47,546 nt of DNA from DATFRX01 sp035630615 (GTDB lineage: Bacteria > Actinomycetota > Actinomycetes > Propionibacteriales > Nocardioidaceae). The position numbers were made by a program, and so were the translations under genes. Location: positions 1-47,546 of the forward strand of contig DASQKI010000061.1 of NCBI GenBank assembly GCA_035630615.1, written 5' to 3'. A model generated the notes under the pieces. The model did not search any database. It saw only the letters and a list, made by a program, of their open reading frames with translations, and was not told where the DNA came from. This document shows positions 35,012-44,044 of this stretch, one piece after another (the stretch's first letter is position 1; each line of letters starts with the position of its first letter).

Positions 35012-36289
35012 CTAGGCCGACTTGCGCGACTTCTTCACCGGCTCATGCGGCACCAGTGTCGGGTTGACGTTGTCGAGGACGACCTCCTTGGTCACCACGA
35101 CCTTTGCGACGTCCTCGCGGCTCGGCACTTCGTACATCACGTTGAGGAGGACCTCTTCGATGATCGCCCGCAGGCCGCGAGCCCCGGTGCCGCGCAGCAT
35201 GGCCTGGTCGGCGATCGCCTCGATCGCGTCGTCGCCGAACTCCAGCTCGACCCCGTCGAGGTCGAAGAGTCGCGCGTACTGCTTCACCAAGGCGTTGCGC
35301 GGCTGGGTCAGGATCTCGATCAGCGCGACCTTGTCGAGCGAGTCGACCGTGGCGATGACCGGGAGCCGCCCGACGAACTCGGGAATCAGGCCGAACTTGA
35401 GGAGGTCCTCCGGCATGACCTGAGCGAAGATCTGATCGCGGTCGGCGGTGGTGAGCGATGCGACCTCGGTGTTGAAGCCGAGCGTGTTTTTGCCGATCCG
35501 CTGCTCGATGATCTGCTCGAGCCCGGCGAACGCGCCGCCGACGATGAACAGCACGTTGGTGGTGTCGATCTGGATGAACTCTTGATGCGGATGCTTGCGA
35601 CCGCCCTGCGGGGGGACCGAGGCGGTCGTGCCCTCGAGAATCTTGAGGAGCGCCTGCTGGACGCCCTCGCCGGAGACGTCGCGGGTGATCGACGGGTTTT
35701 CGCTCTTGCGGGCGATCTTGTCGATCTCGTCGATGTAGATGATGCCGGTCTCGGCCTTCTTGACGTCGTAGTCGGCGGCCTGGATCAGCTTGAGCAGGAT
35801 GTTTTCGACGTCTTCACCGACGTAGCCGGCCTCGGTGAGCGCGGTCGCGTCGGCGATCGCGAACGGCACGTTGAGCATCCGCGCGAGCGTCTGCGCCAAA
35901 TAAGTCTTGCCGCAGCCGGTCGGGCCGATCACGAGGATGTTGGACTTGGCCAGCTCTACCGACTCGTCCTTGGAGTGCCGTCCGGCGGCGAGGCCGGCCT
36001 GCACGCGCTTGTAGTGGTTGTAGACCGCGACCGACAGCGCCTTCTTGGCGTCGTCTTGACCGATGACGTAGGCGTTGAGGAAGTCGCAGATCTCACGCGG
36101 CTTGGGCAGCTCCTCGAGGCCCACCTCGGCGCCGTCGGACAGCTCTTCCTCGATGATCTCGTTGCAGAGGTCGATGCACTCGTCGCAGATGTAGACACCG
36201 GGTCCGGCGATGAGCTTCTTGACCTGCTTTTGGCTTTTGCCGCAGAACGAGCACTTGAGGAGATCTCCCCCATCACCGATGCGTGCCAC
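35012..36289 (-). CDS. clpX: ClpX, AAA+ unfoldase of ClpXP
   Basis: This is a 425-residue protein from the GTG at 36289, chosen because an AAGGGA ribosome site precedes it and the family begins at this point. An N-terminal zinc-binding domain holds CSFC and CDEC, Walker A is GPTGCGKT, and Walker B is IIYIDEIDK. Pore and sensor motifs (GYVGED, RGTGARGLR) are present. ClpX unfolds tagged proteins and feeds them to ClpP1P2. It lies 189 nt downstream of clpP2 and may have its own promoter there. In streptomycetes valS follows clpX; here 20 kb of other genes intervene. Confidence 0.97.
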   Translation of the reverse strand: MARIGDGGDLLKCSFCGKSQKQVKKLIAGPGVYICDECIDLCNEIIEEELSDGAEVGLEELPKPREICDFLNAYVIGQDDAKKALSVAVYNHYKRVQAGLAAGRHSKDESVELAKSNILVIGPTGCGKTYLAQTLARMLNVPFAIADATALTEAGYVGEDVENILLKLIQAADYDVKKAETGIIYIDEIDKIARKSENPSITRDVSGEGVQQALLKILEGTTASVPPQGGRKHPHQEFIQIDTTNVLFIVGGAFAGLEQIIEQRIGKNTLGFNTEVASLTTADRDQIFAQVMPEDLLKFGLIPEFVGRLPVIATVDSLDKVALIEILTQPRNALVKQYARLFDLDGVELEFGDDAIEAIADQAMLRGTGARGLRAIIEEVLLNVMYEVPSREDVAKVVVTKEVVLDNVNPTLVPHEPVKKSRKSA

Positions 36290-36478
36290 CCGCCGTGTCC
36301 CTTCTCTCGAGTCGCGAGCCCTCGGGTCTCGTGTGCGCATAGCGCACCTGTGACAAGACTGAGTTGCCAAGACCGTGCATCCAAGACAACCTGCTCACCT
36401 GACCGTACCCTGGCTTCGGGTCGATGTGGGCCAGGACGCACCCACGATCAGGTACGCCGAGGGCGAACACGGTAGTCC
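36290..36478. promoter_or_regulatory. clpP2-clpX spacer with an operator-like palindrome
   Basis: This 189-nt gap carries the perfect palindrome GTGCGC-ATA-GCGCAC at 36333-36347, 44 nt upstream of the clpX start. It is too short between half-sites to be the ClgR consensus. No confident promoter hexamers were found. Confidence 0.3.
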
Positions 36479-37093
36479 TCACGCCGACTTGGCGATGGGG
36501 GTCTTCAGGGTGTCGAGAATCGTGTCGATGAGGCCGTAGTCGACCGCCTGCTCCGCCGTCAAGACCTTGTCCCGCTCGATGTCGCGGCTGACCTCATCGG
36601 TCGATTTGCCCGAGTTGTCGGCGATCATCTTCTCCAGGAGGGCCCGCATCCGCAGGATCTCGTTGGCCTGGATCTCGATGTCCGACGACTGTCCGTAGCT
36701 GGCCTGTTCGGTCGCGGGCTGGTGGATCAGGATCCGGCTGTTTGGCAGCGCCATCCGCTTGCCATGGGTGCCGGCGGCGAGGATCACCGCGGCGGCCGAT
36801 GCGGCCTGGCCGAGGCAGACCGTCTGCACGTCCGGCTTCATGTAGCGCATCGTGTCGTAGATCGCCGACATGGCCGTGAACGAGCCGCCCGGCGAGTTGA
36901 TGTAGATCTGCACGTCGCGGTCGGGGTCCATCTGCTGGAGGCACAGGAGTTGCGCCATCACGGCGTTGGCGACGTCGTCGGAGATCGGCGTGCCGAGGAA
37001 GATGATCCGCTCCTCGAAGAGCTTCGCGTAGGGGTCGATCCGGCGATAGCCGTATGACGTGCGCTCTTCCCACTGGGGAATGTAGTAGTTCAT
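36479..37093 (-). CDS. clpP2: ClpP2 protease subunit
   Basis: This is a 204-residue serine protease subunit starting at the ATG at 37093 (MNYYIPQWEERTSYG), with AAGGA upstream. S99 (GQAASAAAV) and H124 (ILIHQP) belong to the catalytic triad. The N-terminal sequence is the hallmark of actinobacterial ClpP2. It assembles with ClpP1 into a mixed tetradecamer that docks ClpX or ClpC. It lies 28 nt after clpP1 and is co-transcribed with it. Confidence 0.96.
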   Translation of the reverse strand: MNYYIPQWEERTSYGYRRIDPYAKLFEERIIFLGTPISDDVANAVMAQLLCLQQMDPDRDVQIYINSPGGSFTAMSAIYDTMRYMKPDVQTVCLGQAASAAAVILAAGTHGKRMALPNSRILIHQPATEQASYGQSSDIEIQANEILRMRALLEKMIADNSGKSTDEVSRDIERDKVLTAEQAVDYGLIDTILDTLKTPIAKSA

Positions 37094-37121
37094 CGCCCAA
37101 TCCTTACTGGTAGAAAGAGCC

Positions 37122-37733
37122 TCACTTGCCCTTGGCCCGGCGGCCCTGTTCGGTGACCTCGCCCGCCGTCGCGACGACGTGGTCGATGAAGCCGTACTCC
37201 AACGCCTGCTCCGCGGTGAACCATCGGTCGCGGTCGGCGTCTTCACTGATCTGGTCGACGTTTTGACCGGTGTGCCGGCTGATCAGACCGAACATGGTGT
37301 TCTTGATGTGCAGTGACTGCTCGGCCTGGATCTTGATGTCGCTCGCGGTGCCGCCGAGGCCGCCGCTGGGCTGATGCATCATGATCCGGGCGTGTGGCAG
37401 CGCGAATCGCTTGCCCGGAGCGCCGGCGCACAACAGGAACTGGCCCATCGACGCGGCCAGGCCCATCGCGACCGTGGCGACGTCGTTGGAGATGTATTGC
37501 ATCGTGTCGTAGATCGCCATGCCCGCGTCGACGACACCGCCCGGCGAGTTGATGTGGAGGTAGATGTCGGCGTCGGGGTCCTCGGCATTCAACAGCAGCA
37601 TCTGGGCGCAGATGGCGTTGGCGTTTTTGTCGACCACCTCGGAGCCCAGGAAGATGATCCGCTCCCGCAGCAGGCGCTGGTAGATGTGGTCGTCGAGGCC
37701 ATAGGTCGGCACGTCGGCTTGCATCCGTGGCAT
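37122..37733 (-). CDS. clpP1: ClpP1 protease subunit
   Basis: This is a 203-residue subunit starting at the ATG at 37733, with a GCGAGG ribosome site 8 nt upstream. A GTG two codons earlier is less likely. S95 (GLAASMGQ) and H120 (MMHQPSGG) are catalytic, and SEDADRDRW contains the likely Asp. It is the first gene of the clpP1-clpP2 pair. A ClgR-type operator lies about 60 nt upstream. Confidence 0.96.
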   Translation of the reverse strand: MPRMQADVPTYGLDDHIYQRLLRERIIFLGSEVVDKNANAICAQMLLLNAEDPDADIYLHINSPGGVVDAGMAIYDTMQYISNDVATVAMGLAASMGQFLLCAGAPGKRFALPHARIMMHQPSGGLGGTASDIKIQAEQSLHIKNTMFGLISRHTGQNVDQISEDADRDRWFTAEQALEYGFIDHVVATAGEVTEQGRRAKGK

Positions 37734-37793
37734 GTTCACCTCGCAGACCTTAGCGGGACGCGGAGCCGATCCCACGCCAGGCGGCCGCTTGTT

Positions 37794-37804
37794 CGCTGAC
37801 GGCG
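37794..37804. promoter_or_regulatory. ClgR-type operator upstream of clpP1P2
   Basis: CGCTGACGGCG matches the actinobacterial ClgR consensus CGCYNANRGCG at every fixed position. It lies 61 nt upstream of clpP1. ClgR activates clpP operons in Streptomyces, Corynebacterium and Mycobacterium, so stress-induced control here is a sound inference. Confidence 0.6.
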
Positions 37805-37957
37805 CACACGGACAGGCCCAGCGTCCCGCGAAGCGACAATTCGACCCTCCGTTTGCCGGACGCCGAGGCGGAGGACACGCGCATCACGCGGGATGCCAAG
37901 CCAATCAAGGCACTGGACTTACTGTTGGCATACGACATGTCGACGGTAGGGGTAGAC

Positions 37958-38086
37958 ATGGCATTTCGAATGTGGCTACGACTGAGCAAGCTCTTCGTCG
38001 CGGCATCGGCCGCGTCCGAGCGAATTTCCGCGGCCGTACGCGACCACCGCACACCACCGAAGACACCGACGCGTCCGAACCCGTAG
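37958..38086 (+). CDS. Possible 42-residue basic small protein
   Basis: The ORF starts at ATG 37958 behind AGGGG at about -11. It has an amphipathic N-terminal half (MAFRMWLRLSKLFVAA) and a basic, proline-rich tail. It is divergent from clpP1 and convergent with the SRPBCC gene. Codon bias is weaker than in neighbouring genes. I do not recognise it, and it may be chance. Confidence 0.22.
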   Translation: MAFRMWLRLSKLFVAASAASERISAAVRDHRTPPKTPTRPNP

Positions 38087-38100
38087 GAGCCGCATCGGGG

Positions 38101-38565
38101 TTAGCTGCGCTCGACCTCAGATTTGATCCGGTCGAGCGTTGCGTGCATGCCCTCCTGCAGCTCGACGTCGTGGCTTTCGACGCCACCGAGGAAGACCTTG
38201 CCGAACAACCCCGCGAACGGCACGATGCCGGCCGGCGGCATGTCGCGACGTTCGATCAGCCGGGTGCCGCCTTCGATCGGCTCCAGCTCGTACGACCACG
38301 TGGCCCGGTTGGTGAACACCTTCCACGCGATCGCCCGACCCGGCTCGTAGCGCACGATGCGCGAGTTGGTCGGCCACAGCACCCAGCGCCGCCGGTTGAA
38401 GCCGACGAGGTGGGTTCCCTCACGCGGCGCGCCGAAGACGATGACCTTGCGGCACTCGGGGCTCCACTCCCCCATCCGCGCGATGTCGGAGACGACCGTC
38501 CACACCTGCTCCGGCGGCGCGTCGATCTCGATGTGGGCTTCGAGGACGGCGGCGGTACCGCTCAC
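38101..38565 (-). CDS. SRPBCC family (START-like) protein
   Basis: This is a 154-residue protein of the polyketide cyclase/START-like fold, from the GTG at 38565 that overlaps the tig stop (GTGA). Typical elements are EAHIEIDAPPEQVWTVVSDI at the start, WSPECR and a long C-terminal helix. The fold binds hydrophobic ligands in an internal cavity. The ligand is unknown. Coupling to tig suggests only shared expression. Confidence 0.85.
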   Translation of the reverse strand: MSGTAAVLEAHIEIDAPPEQVWTVVSDIARMGEWSPECRKVIVFGAPREGTHLVGFNRRRWVLWPTNSRIVRYEPGRAIAWKVFTNRATWSYELEPIEGGTRLIERRDMPPAGIVPFAGLFGKVFLGGVESHDVELQEGMHATLDRIKSEVERS

Positions 38566-39971
38566 TCGTCGTCCTTGTCCGCCTCGGTGTCGGCCGTGCC
38601 CTCGTCGTCCGCCGCCTCGGCGTCGTCATCGGCTTCCTCTGAGGCGTACGTCCCGTCCGGGAGCAGCCGCTTGAGCTCGACCGGGTTGCCGGACTCGTCG
38701 ACGACGTCGGCCGCCTCGACGATCAGCGCCAGCGCCTTGCCGCGTCGAACCTCACCGACGAGCTCCGGCACCTGGCCCTGCTGCATCGCCTGCTGCGCGT
38801 ACTGGTCGGGCTGCATGCCGACCTGCTGTGCCCGACGCACGATCTGCTGGGTCAGCTCGCCCTCGTCGACGCCGAGCTGCTCGGCCTTGGCAACCTCGTC
38901 GAGCAGGAACCGGGCCGCGAGGGCGTCGCGAACCCGACGCTCGAGGTCGGCCTCGAACTCGTCGACCGTCTGCTCCTCAGACTCGAGGTATTGCTCCTCG
39001 GTGAGCCCGGCGTACGCCAGCTGCTGGTTGATCTGCTCGCGGCGGGCCTGCTTCTCGTCAGCAACGACCTTGTCGGGCAGCGGGATCTCGGTCATGTCGA
39101 GCAACCGCTCGAGGACCGCGTCGCGCGCCGCTCCGCCCTGTTCGACCCGCTTGGCACGCCGCAGCCGCTCGGTGAGGTCGCCGCGCAACTCGTCGACTGT
39201 GTCGAACTCGCTCGCCATCTGGGCGAAGTCGTCGTCGACCTCCGGCAGCTCCTGCTCCTTGACCGCTGTCACGACCACGGTGACGTCGACATCCTGCCCG
39301 GCGTAGTCACCGCCGACCAGCTGGCTGGTGAAGGTCTTCGACTCCTCCACGGCCATGCCCTCGAGAGCGTCGTCGAGACCGTCGAGCATCGTGCCGCTGC
39401 CGACCTGGTAGGAGTAGCCCGTCGTCTGGGCCTCATCGATCGGCTCGCCGTCCTTGGCCGCCGACAGGTCGATCGTGACGAAGTCGTCCTTGGTGGCCGA
39501 CCGCTCCACATCGGTCAGCGAGCCGAACCGCTCCCGAAGCGCGTCGATCTGCTCCTCGACGTCGGCGTCGGTGACCTCGGCGTCGTCGACCTTGACCTCG
39601 AGGCCGTCATAGTCCGGCACTGTGATGTCCGGCGCCACGTCGAGCTCGACGGTGAACTCCAGCGGCTGACCGTCGCCGTACCCCGCGATGTCGACCTCGG
39701 GCTGGGACAGCGGCTCGAGCTCGTTTTCCTGGAGCGCCTGGACATAGAGGTTCGGGATCGAGTCGTTGACCGCCTGTTCGAGGACCGGCTCCCGGCCGAT
39801 CCGCTGGTCGATGATCGCCGCCGGCACCCTCCCCTTGCGGAAGCCGGGGATGCTGATCTGCTGGGCGATCTTCTTGTACGCCGCGTCGAGGCTCGGCTTG
39901 AGCTCCTCGAAGGGCACCTCGACGGTGAGCTTGACCCGGGTCGGGTTCAAGGTCTCGACGGCGCTCTTCAC
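38562..39971 (-). CDS. tig: Trigger factor, ribosome-bound chaperone
   Basis: This is a 469-residue protein starting at the GTG at 39971 (VKSAVETLNPTRVKLTVEV) behind AGGAG. The ribosome-binding tail carries GFRKGRVPAAII, the GFRKG signature. A FKBP-type PPIase domain lies at about residues 150-245, and the helical substrate-binding region follows. The last 30 residues are almost all Asp, Glu and Ala, an acidic tail common in actinobacterial trigger factors. It folds nascent chains at the ribosome exit. The order tig then clpP1P2 and clpX is the usual bacterial one, with one small gene inserted. Confidence 0.96.
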   Translation of the reverse strand: MKSAVETLNPTRVKLTVEVPFEELKPSLDAAYKKIAQQISIPGFRKGRVPAAIIDQRIGREPVLEQAVNDSIPNLYVQALQENELEPLSQPEVDIAGYGDGQPLEFTVELDVAPDITVPDYDGLEVKVDDAEVTDADVEEQIDALRERFGSLTDVERSATKDDFVTIDLSAAKDGEPIDEAQTTGYSYQVGSGTMLDGLDDALEGMAVEESKTFTSQLVGGDYAGQDVDVTVVVTAVKEQELPEVDDDFAQMASEFDTVDELRGDLTERLRRAKRVEQGGAARDAVLERLLDMTEIPLPDKVVADEKQARREQINQQLAYAGLTEEQYLESEEQTVDEFEADLERRVRDALAARFLLDEVAKAEQLGVDEGELTQQIVRRAQQVGMQPDQYAQQAMQQGQVPELVGEVRRGKALALIVEAADVVDESGNPVELKRLLPDGTYASEEADDDAEAADDEGTADTEADKDDE

Positions 39972-40029
39972 GGTCTTGCGCTCCTGGTGGTCGGGGACGG
40001 TGGGGCATGGCACGCCGACGAAAGAGGCG

Positions 40030-40105
40030 TGGTCGGGGCGACAGGACTCGAACCTGCGATCTCCTGCTCCCAAAGCAGGCGCGCTAGCCACTACGCTACG
40101 CCCCG
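40030..40105 (-). tRNA. tRNA-Pro(TGG)
   Basis: On the minus strand a full cloverleaf is visible: acceptor CGGGGCG pairs with CGCCCCG, anticodon stem CCTGC/GCAGG has loop TTTGGGA (anticodon TGG), and the T-arm carries GGTTCGAATCC. The CCA end is encoded. It lies 58 nt upstream of tig on the same strand. Confidence 0.95.
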
Positions 40106-40220
40106 CGGCGACCGAGCGAGTCTAATGGACGACCGCCGCCAGCACCGCATCGACGGCGCTGCGCCTTCGCCGGGCCGGCATGGCATCATGACTCTGGCGT
40201 CTGCGACGTGGACGTACCTT

Positions 40221-40294
40221 GCGGGTGTAGCTCAATGGTAGAGCCCCAGCCTTCCAAGCTGGTGGTGCGAGTTCGATTCTCGTCACCCGCTCCA
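40221..40294 (+). tRNA. tRNA-Gly(TCC), carries the integration site
   Basis: The cloverleaf starts GCGGGTG and ends CACCCGC-T-CCA. The anticodon stem CCAGC/GCTGG holds loop CTTCCAA, anticodon TCC, and the T-arm has GTTCGATTC. CCA is encoded. Its last 44 bases, from the anticodon loop onward, are duplicated at 46027-46070, so the element integrated into the 3' half and left the tRNA intact. Confidence 0.96.
40251..40294 (+). repeat. attL core: 44-bp direct repeat in tRNA-Gly
   Basis: This is the 3' part of tRNA-Gly from CTTCCAAGCT to CTCCA, identical to 46027-46070. Flanking bases differ on both sides, defining the 44-bp limit. It marks the integrase-proximal end of the element. Confidence 0.9.
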
Positions 40295-40361
40295 TCCATG
40301 TGACGGCAGGTCAGGCCAAGGATTCCGGCCGCCTGGACCTCGCGCCGATAGTTCTGCGTGC

Positions 40362-41209
40362 TCATGTCGTGCCCCAAACGTGCCCCACCGAACCGGGATC
40401 AGCGTCGTCACCCTGGTCGCGTCGAGCCTTCCGGGAAGCCTGCTTCGCCTCCTTGATGATGTCGTCCAGACCCTCCGCGATCGCCTGGTCCCGCTCGTCG
40501 CGGGCGTGCTGGTAGATCAGCGCCGCCCGAGGACTGCTGTGGCCAAGTCGCTTCATCAGCTCGCGGGTAGTCGCGCCAGCTTAACCGCCCGGGCAACTCG
40601 GACCCGAGGCACAGTCAGGTCGAGGTCGCGCCGCCACAGCCCCATCAGCTCGCCATAGCGCAAGCTGGCGAATGCGGCGAGGAGCACGAGCGCCTTGTAC
40701 CGGGGCGTGATCTCGTCAGCGATCGCGAAAACTTGGTCAAGCGCGGCCGGTACCCGCTCAGGCGTGTGCTCCGTCGACGCGCCCTTGATCCGGCAGGGGT
40801 TGCGTCGGACCAGACCGTCTTCGACCGCTGTCTCCATGATCGAGTGGAGCAGCCGATACGCCTTCGCCACGGTCACAGGTCCAGTGCCTGCGCCGAAACG
40901 ACCAGCTCGCCAGGTACGCACCCGCGCGTAGCTGATGTCGACCAGGCCAAGCCGACCGAGGTTGGGCTTTAAGTGAAGCCGGTACAGAGACTCGTACAGC
41001 TCAGCCGTACGCGCAGAGAGATCCCTCTCGGCGATCCACTGGGATGCATACTCATCGAGCCGAACCGCACCCGCCTCTGGGTCGTACCACTCCCCTCGCC
41101 GTACCTCGCCCTCCTTGTCGGAGAGCCACGCATACGCGTCCGCCTTCGTGGCGAAGCTTCCTCCACCATCGCACCCCTCAGCAGTGCCGGCTTCCGTGCC
41201 GCTGCCCAA
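40362..41209 (-). pseudogene. Tyrosine integrase with internal deletion
   Basis: The N-terminal piece (ATG 41209 to 40556, 217 residues) has the SAM-like core-binding domain (YASQWIAERDLSARTAELY) and the first catalytic Arg region (AAFASLRYGELMGLWRRDLDL). It then stops. The C-terminal piece reads on in another frame as ATTRELMKRLGHSSPRAALI with the YQHA box, ending in GHVWGTT at 40362. About 85-100 codons between them, including the HxLR catalytic block, are missing. The protein cannot be an active recombinase. The N-terminus may also be truncated. Confidence 0.88.
40369..40386. repeat. Arm-type repeat copy 1 near attL
   Basis: GTGCCCCAAACGTGCCCC holds two tandem GTGCCCC units within the integrase 3' end. 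It starts 75 nt after the attL core. Near copies occur at 45916-45932 and at 46145-46162, the latter also 75 nt after an att core. They could be integrase arm-binding sites. Confidence 0.55.
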
Positions 41210-41647
41210 GGCATCCGCCCATGCAGCTGAGCGCGCATTCGGTTATAGGGAACGCTGATCAGGTTTCGGTGACGCGGTTGCTGCCTCTCAGCTGGTCAGC
41301 TTGGCGACCACCCGCGCAGTGCCGGTAGCGACTGCAGCGATGATGGCAGGGACCATGGATGTGGCGGTGGTGCGGACTGACCACAGGGGTCGAACGGCCC
41401 ACCCCGGTTGGGTCGTGTTACCCGCGTGCCGTGGTGCCCGCGGGCATAGCGTGGCGGTGTGGACCAACGGCTATCGACCGGGCGCGGAACGCGCCGGGCG
41501 GTGGCCGGGCCGCAGTCGGCCAGGGTGGCCAGATCGACCGCGTACGACCGGGCCGTCGCCATAGCGAAGGCTGATCCGCCTTCGACGTGAGCTTCAGGCC
41601 GTTCGTGGCCGCGTTGGCCCTCGCATCGGCGGACTGGAGCGACGGTC
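41210..41647. other. 438-nt gap without a convincing gene
   Basis: No gene family could be recognised in either strand. The gap holds a 12-bp palindrome TGCCCGCGGGCA (41435-41446) and a 7-bp hairpin CGAAGGC/GCCTTCG (41565-41584), about 65 nt before the MMPL start. These may be promoter-region elements of the cargo. Degenerate integrase or regulator remnants are possible. Confidence 0.4.
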
Positions 41648-43909
41648 ATGGAACTTTCAGCAACCCAGCGGCTGGCGATGGCATGTGCGCGACGTCCGTG
41701 GCGCACGATTGGGGCTTGGGGCCTTGTTCTGCTGCTCGCGGTCGCGTCGAGCACGGTACTCCTGGGATCGGCGCTGACCCCCGAGGGCCGGATCACGACT
41801 GAGCCGGACTCGGTCAAGGGGCTCGATCTGCTCGACGACCGGTTCCCGGACCGGGACGCCGTCAGCGAGCAGGTCATCGTCATTTCCGATGGCGGCGACG
41901 TCACTGACCCGCAGGTCCGGGAGACCGTGGCCGATCTGCGCGACGAGATCGCGCAGGCGGAAGCGGTTCGGAGCGTCAGTGACCCGTACGCGAACGATGC
42001 GGAGGGGCTCATCTCCCAGCAGGGGGACGCCGTGCTGATTCCGGTGGTGATGGACGACATCGATGACGCCGAGGACGCGGGCACGGACCCGCTGGCGGGC
42101 ATCGCCGACGTGATCGACGCCGTCGAAGCCGCCGATGGCCAGGAGGCGGTGTCGGCTGAGATCACCGGGACCTGGACGTTGAGCAACGACTTCCTCGAGG
42201 TGTCGCAGCAGGATCTCGAGAAGGGCGAACTGCAGTTCGGCCTGCCGGCCGCACTGATCGTGCTCCTCCTGGTCTTCGGCGCGGTTGTCGCTGCACTCCT
42301 TCCGGTCGCGATGGCACTGGTCTCGATCATCGTCGCCCTCGGGATCGCCGCGATCGTCGGGCAGGGATTCGAGCTCTCCTTCTTCATCGTCAACATGGCA
42401 GTGGCGATGGGCCTCGCGCTCGGGATCGACTACAGCCTGTTCGTGGTCTCCCGCTACCGGGAGGAGCGCCATCACGGGCTGGACAAGCTGGACGCGATCG
42501 CGGTCTCGGGGGCGACCGCCAGCAAGGCCGTCCTGTTCTCCGGGTCGTCCTTCGTGGTGGCGCTGCTGGGCATGCTGCTCGTGCCCGACACCGTGCTTCG
42601 CAGTCTGGCGTTCGGGGCCGTGCTCGTGGGCATCGTGACCGTGGCCAGTGCGTTGACCTTGCTGCCCGCGATCTTGGCGTTGCTCGGCGATCGCATCGAG
42701 CGGCTACGGATCCCCTTCCTCCCGCGCCAGCACGGTGGGGAAAGCCAGTTCTGGCGGCGGGCGGTCGGACTGGTCACTAGACGACCGGCTTGGACCGCGG
42801 GTGTGACGACTGCCGTCCTGATCGCGCTTGCCCTCCCGGTGCTGACGCTGGAGACGGGCTCGTCCGGCCTCACGTCGCTGCCCGAGGACGAAGTCAGTCA
42901 GCAGGGATTCACCGCCGTCGAGACCTACTTCCCATCTGGCGAGCGAAGCAACCCCGCTCAGGTCGTGGTCGATGCCGAGGCCAGCGCCGAGATCGACGCC
43001 GCCGCGCAACGATTGCGTGAGCTGGTAGCCGACGACAGCTCCTTCGGAGCCTCGCAGGTGTCAACCGCACCAGGAGGCGACCTCACCCTGGTCGAGATCG
43101 CGATCACCGGAGACCCGGCTACCCCCGAGGCCAGCACCGCGGTCGAGCGGCTACGAGACGACTACATCCCGACGGCGTTCGAGGGAGTCGACGCTCCCGT
43201 CTACGTCACCGGCTTCACGGCCTTCGACCTCGATTACACCGCACTCATCGACCGATGGCTCCCGATCGTGATCGCCTTCGTCCTCACGCTCAGTTTCATC
43301 CTGTTGCTTCTCGTGTTCCGCTCCATCGTGCTGCCCTTGAAGGCGGTCATCTTGAACCTGTTGTCGGTCGGCGCGGCCTACGGACTGATGGTCCTGGTGT
43401 TCCAAGAAGGCATCGGGAGCGACCTCCTCGGGCTTCAGCAGATCGACCGGGTCGAGCCATGGGTTCCGGTCTTCTTGTTCTCGGTCCTGTTCGCGCTGTC
43501 GATGGACTACCACATGTTCTTGCTGACCCGCATCCGAGAGCGCTACCTCGCCACCGGCGACACTGTCGACGCCGTCACCCACGGCGTCGGCGCGACCGGA
43601 CGGATCATCACCGGCGCGGCGCTGATCATCGTGGTCGTGTTCATCGGGTTCGCCACCGGCGACCTGGTCGGCTTCCAACAGATGGGCTTCGGAGTCGGCG
43701 TCGCCCTGTTAATCGACGCCACCGTGATCCGCACGGTCCTGGTGCCCTCGACCATGGTGCTGCTCGGCAAGTGGAACTGGTACCTCCCGAGCTGGCTCGA
43801 ATGGCTACCCGAACTACACGTCGAAGGCGGCGCCGAAGGCGAAGCCGAACACCAGGTCGCCGAACTGCATCCCGCATCCCACGCCCCGGGGCCGACCTCT
43901 CAGCCCTAG
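41648..43909 (+). CDS. MMPL family (RND superfamily) transporter
   Basis: This is a 753-residue membrane protein starting at the ATG at 41648. It has the two-fold MMPL layout: one helix, a periplasm-side loop (residues from about 40 to 190) and a bundle of five helices, then the same again with the second loop at about 410-530. The proton-relay regions ALGIDYSLFVVSRYREE and ALSMDYHMFLLTRIRERY are intact. MMPL proteins export lipids, siderophores or drugs using proton motive force. It is the largest cargo gene of the tRNA-Gly element. The substrate is unknown, and no TetR-type regulator accompanies it. Confidence 0.9.
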   Translation: MELSATQRLAMACARRPWRTIGAWGLVLLLAVASSTVLLGSALTPEGRITTEPDSVKGLDLLDDRFPDRDAVSEQVIVISDGGDVTDPQVRETVADLRDEIAQAEAVRSVSDPYANDAEGLISQQGDAVLIPVVMDDIDDAEDAGTDPLAGIADVIDAVEAADGQEAVSAEITGTWTLSNDFLEVSQQDLEKGELQFGLPAALIVLLLVFGAVVAALLPVAMALVSIIVALGIAAIVGQGFELSFFIVNMAVAMGLALGIDYSLFVVSRYREERHHGLDKLDAIAVSGATASKAVLFSGSSFVVALLGMLLVPDTVLRSLAFGAVLVGIVTVASALTLLPAILALLGDRIERLRIPFLPRQHGGESQFWRRAVGLVTRRPAWTAGVTTAVLIALALPVLTLETGSSGLTSLPEDEVSQQGFTAVETYFPSGERSNPAQVVVDAEASAEIDAAAQRLRELVADDSSFGASQVSTAPGGDLTLVEIAITGDPATPEASTAVERLRDDYIPTAFEGVDAPVYVTGFTAFDLDYTALIDRWLPIVIAFVLTLSFILLLLVFRSIVLPLKAVILNLLSVGAAYGLMVLVFQEGIGSDLLGLQQIDRVEPWVPVFLFSVLFALSMDYHMFLLTRIRERYLATGDTVDAVTHGVGATGRIITGAALIIVVVFIGFATGDLVGFQQMGFGVGVALLIDATVIRTVLVPSTMVLLGKWNWYLPSWLEWLPELHVEGGAEGEAEHQVAELHPASHAPGPTSQP

Positions 43910-44044
43910 CAGACCAAGCACCAAGTGACGATGGGTGTCCGCTCGTGCCGAGATCCGGACGTTGCGTATGAGGCATGTCGATCCCACGTTCGTGACGCGC
44001 AGGGCAATCGAGGTGTCGACTGATCTTGCGGATACTGCGACAGT

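Larger units (their letters stand above)
37734..38100. other. 367-nt gap between clpP1 and the SRPBCC gene
   Basis: The gap holds the clpP1P2 control region (ClgR-type site at 37794-37804) and a possible 42-codon plus-strand ORF (37958-38086). Base composition is slightly lower in GC than in the flanking genes. No RNA gene or strong terminator is visible. Confidence 0.5.

Noticed and set aside
36333..36347. ClgR operator upstream of clpX
   Set aside because: The palindrome has three bases between CGC and GCG, whereas the ClgR consensus needs five.
41296..42396. 366-residue minus-strand ORF over the start of the MMPL gene
   Set aside because: Most of it is antisense to the clear MMPL coding frame, and the rest is low-complexity without a family match.
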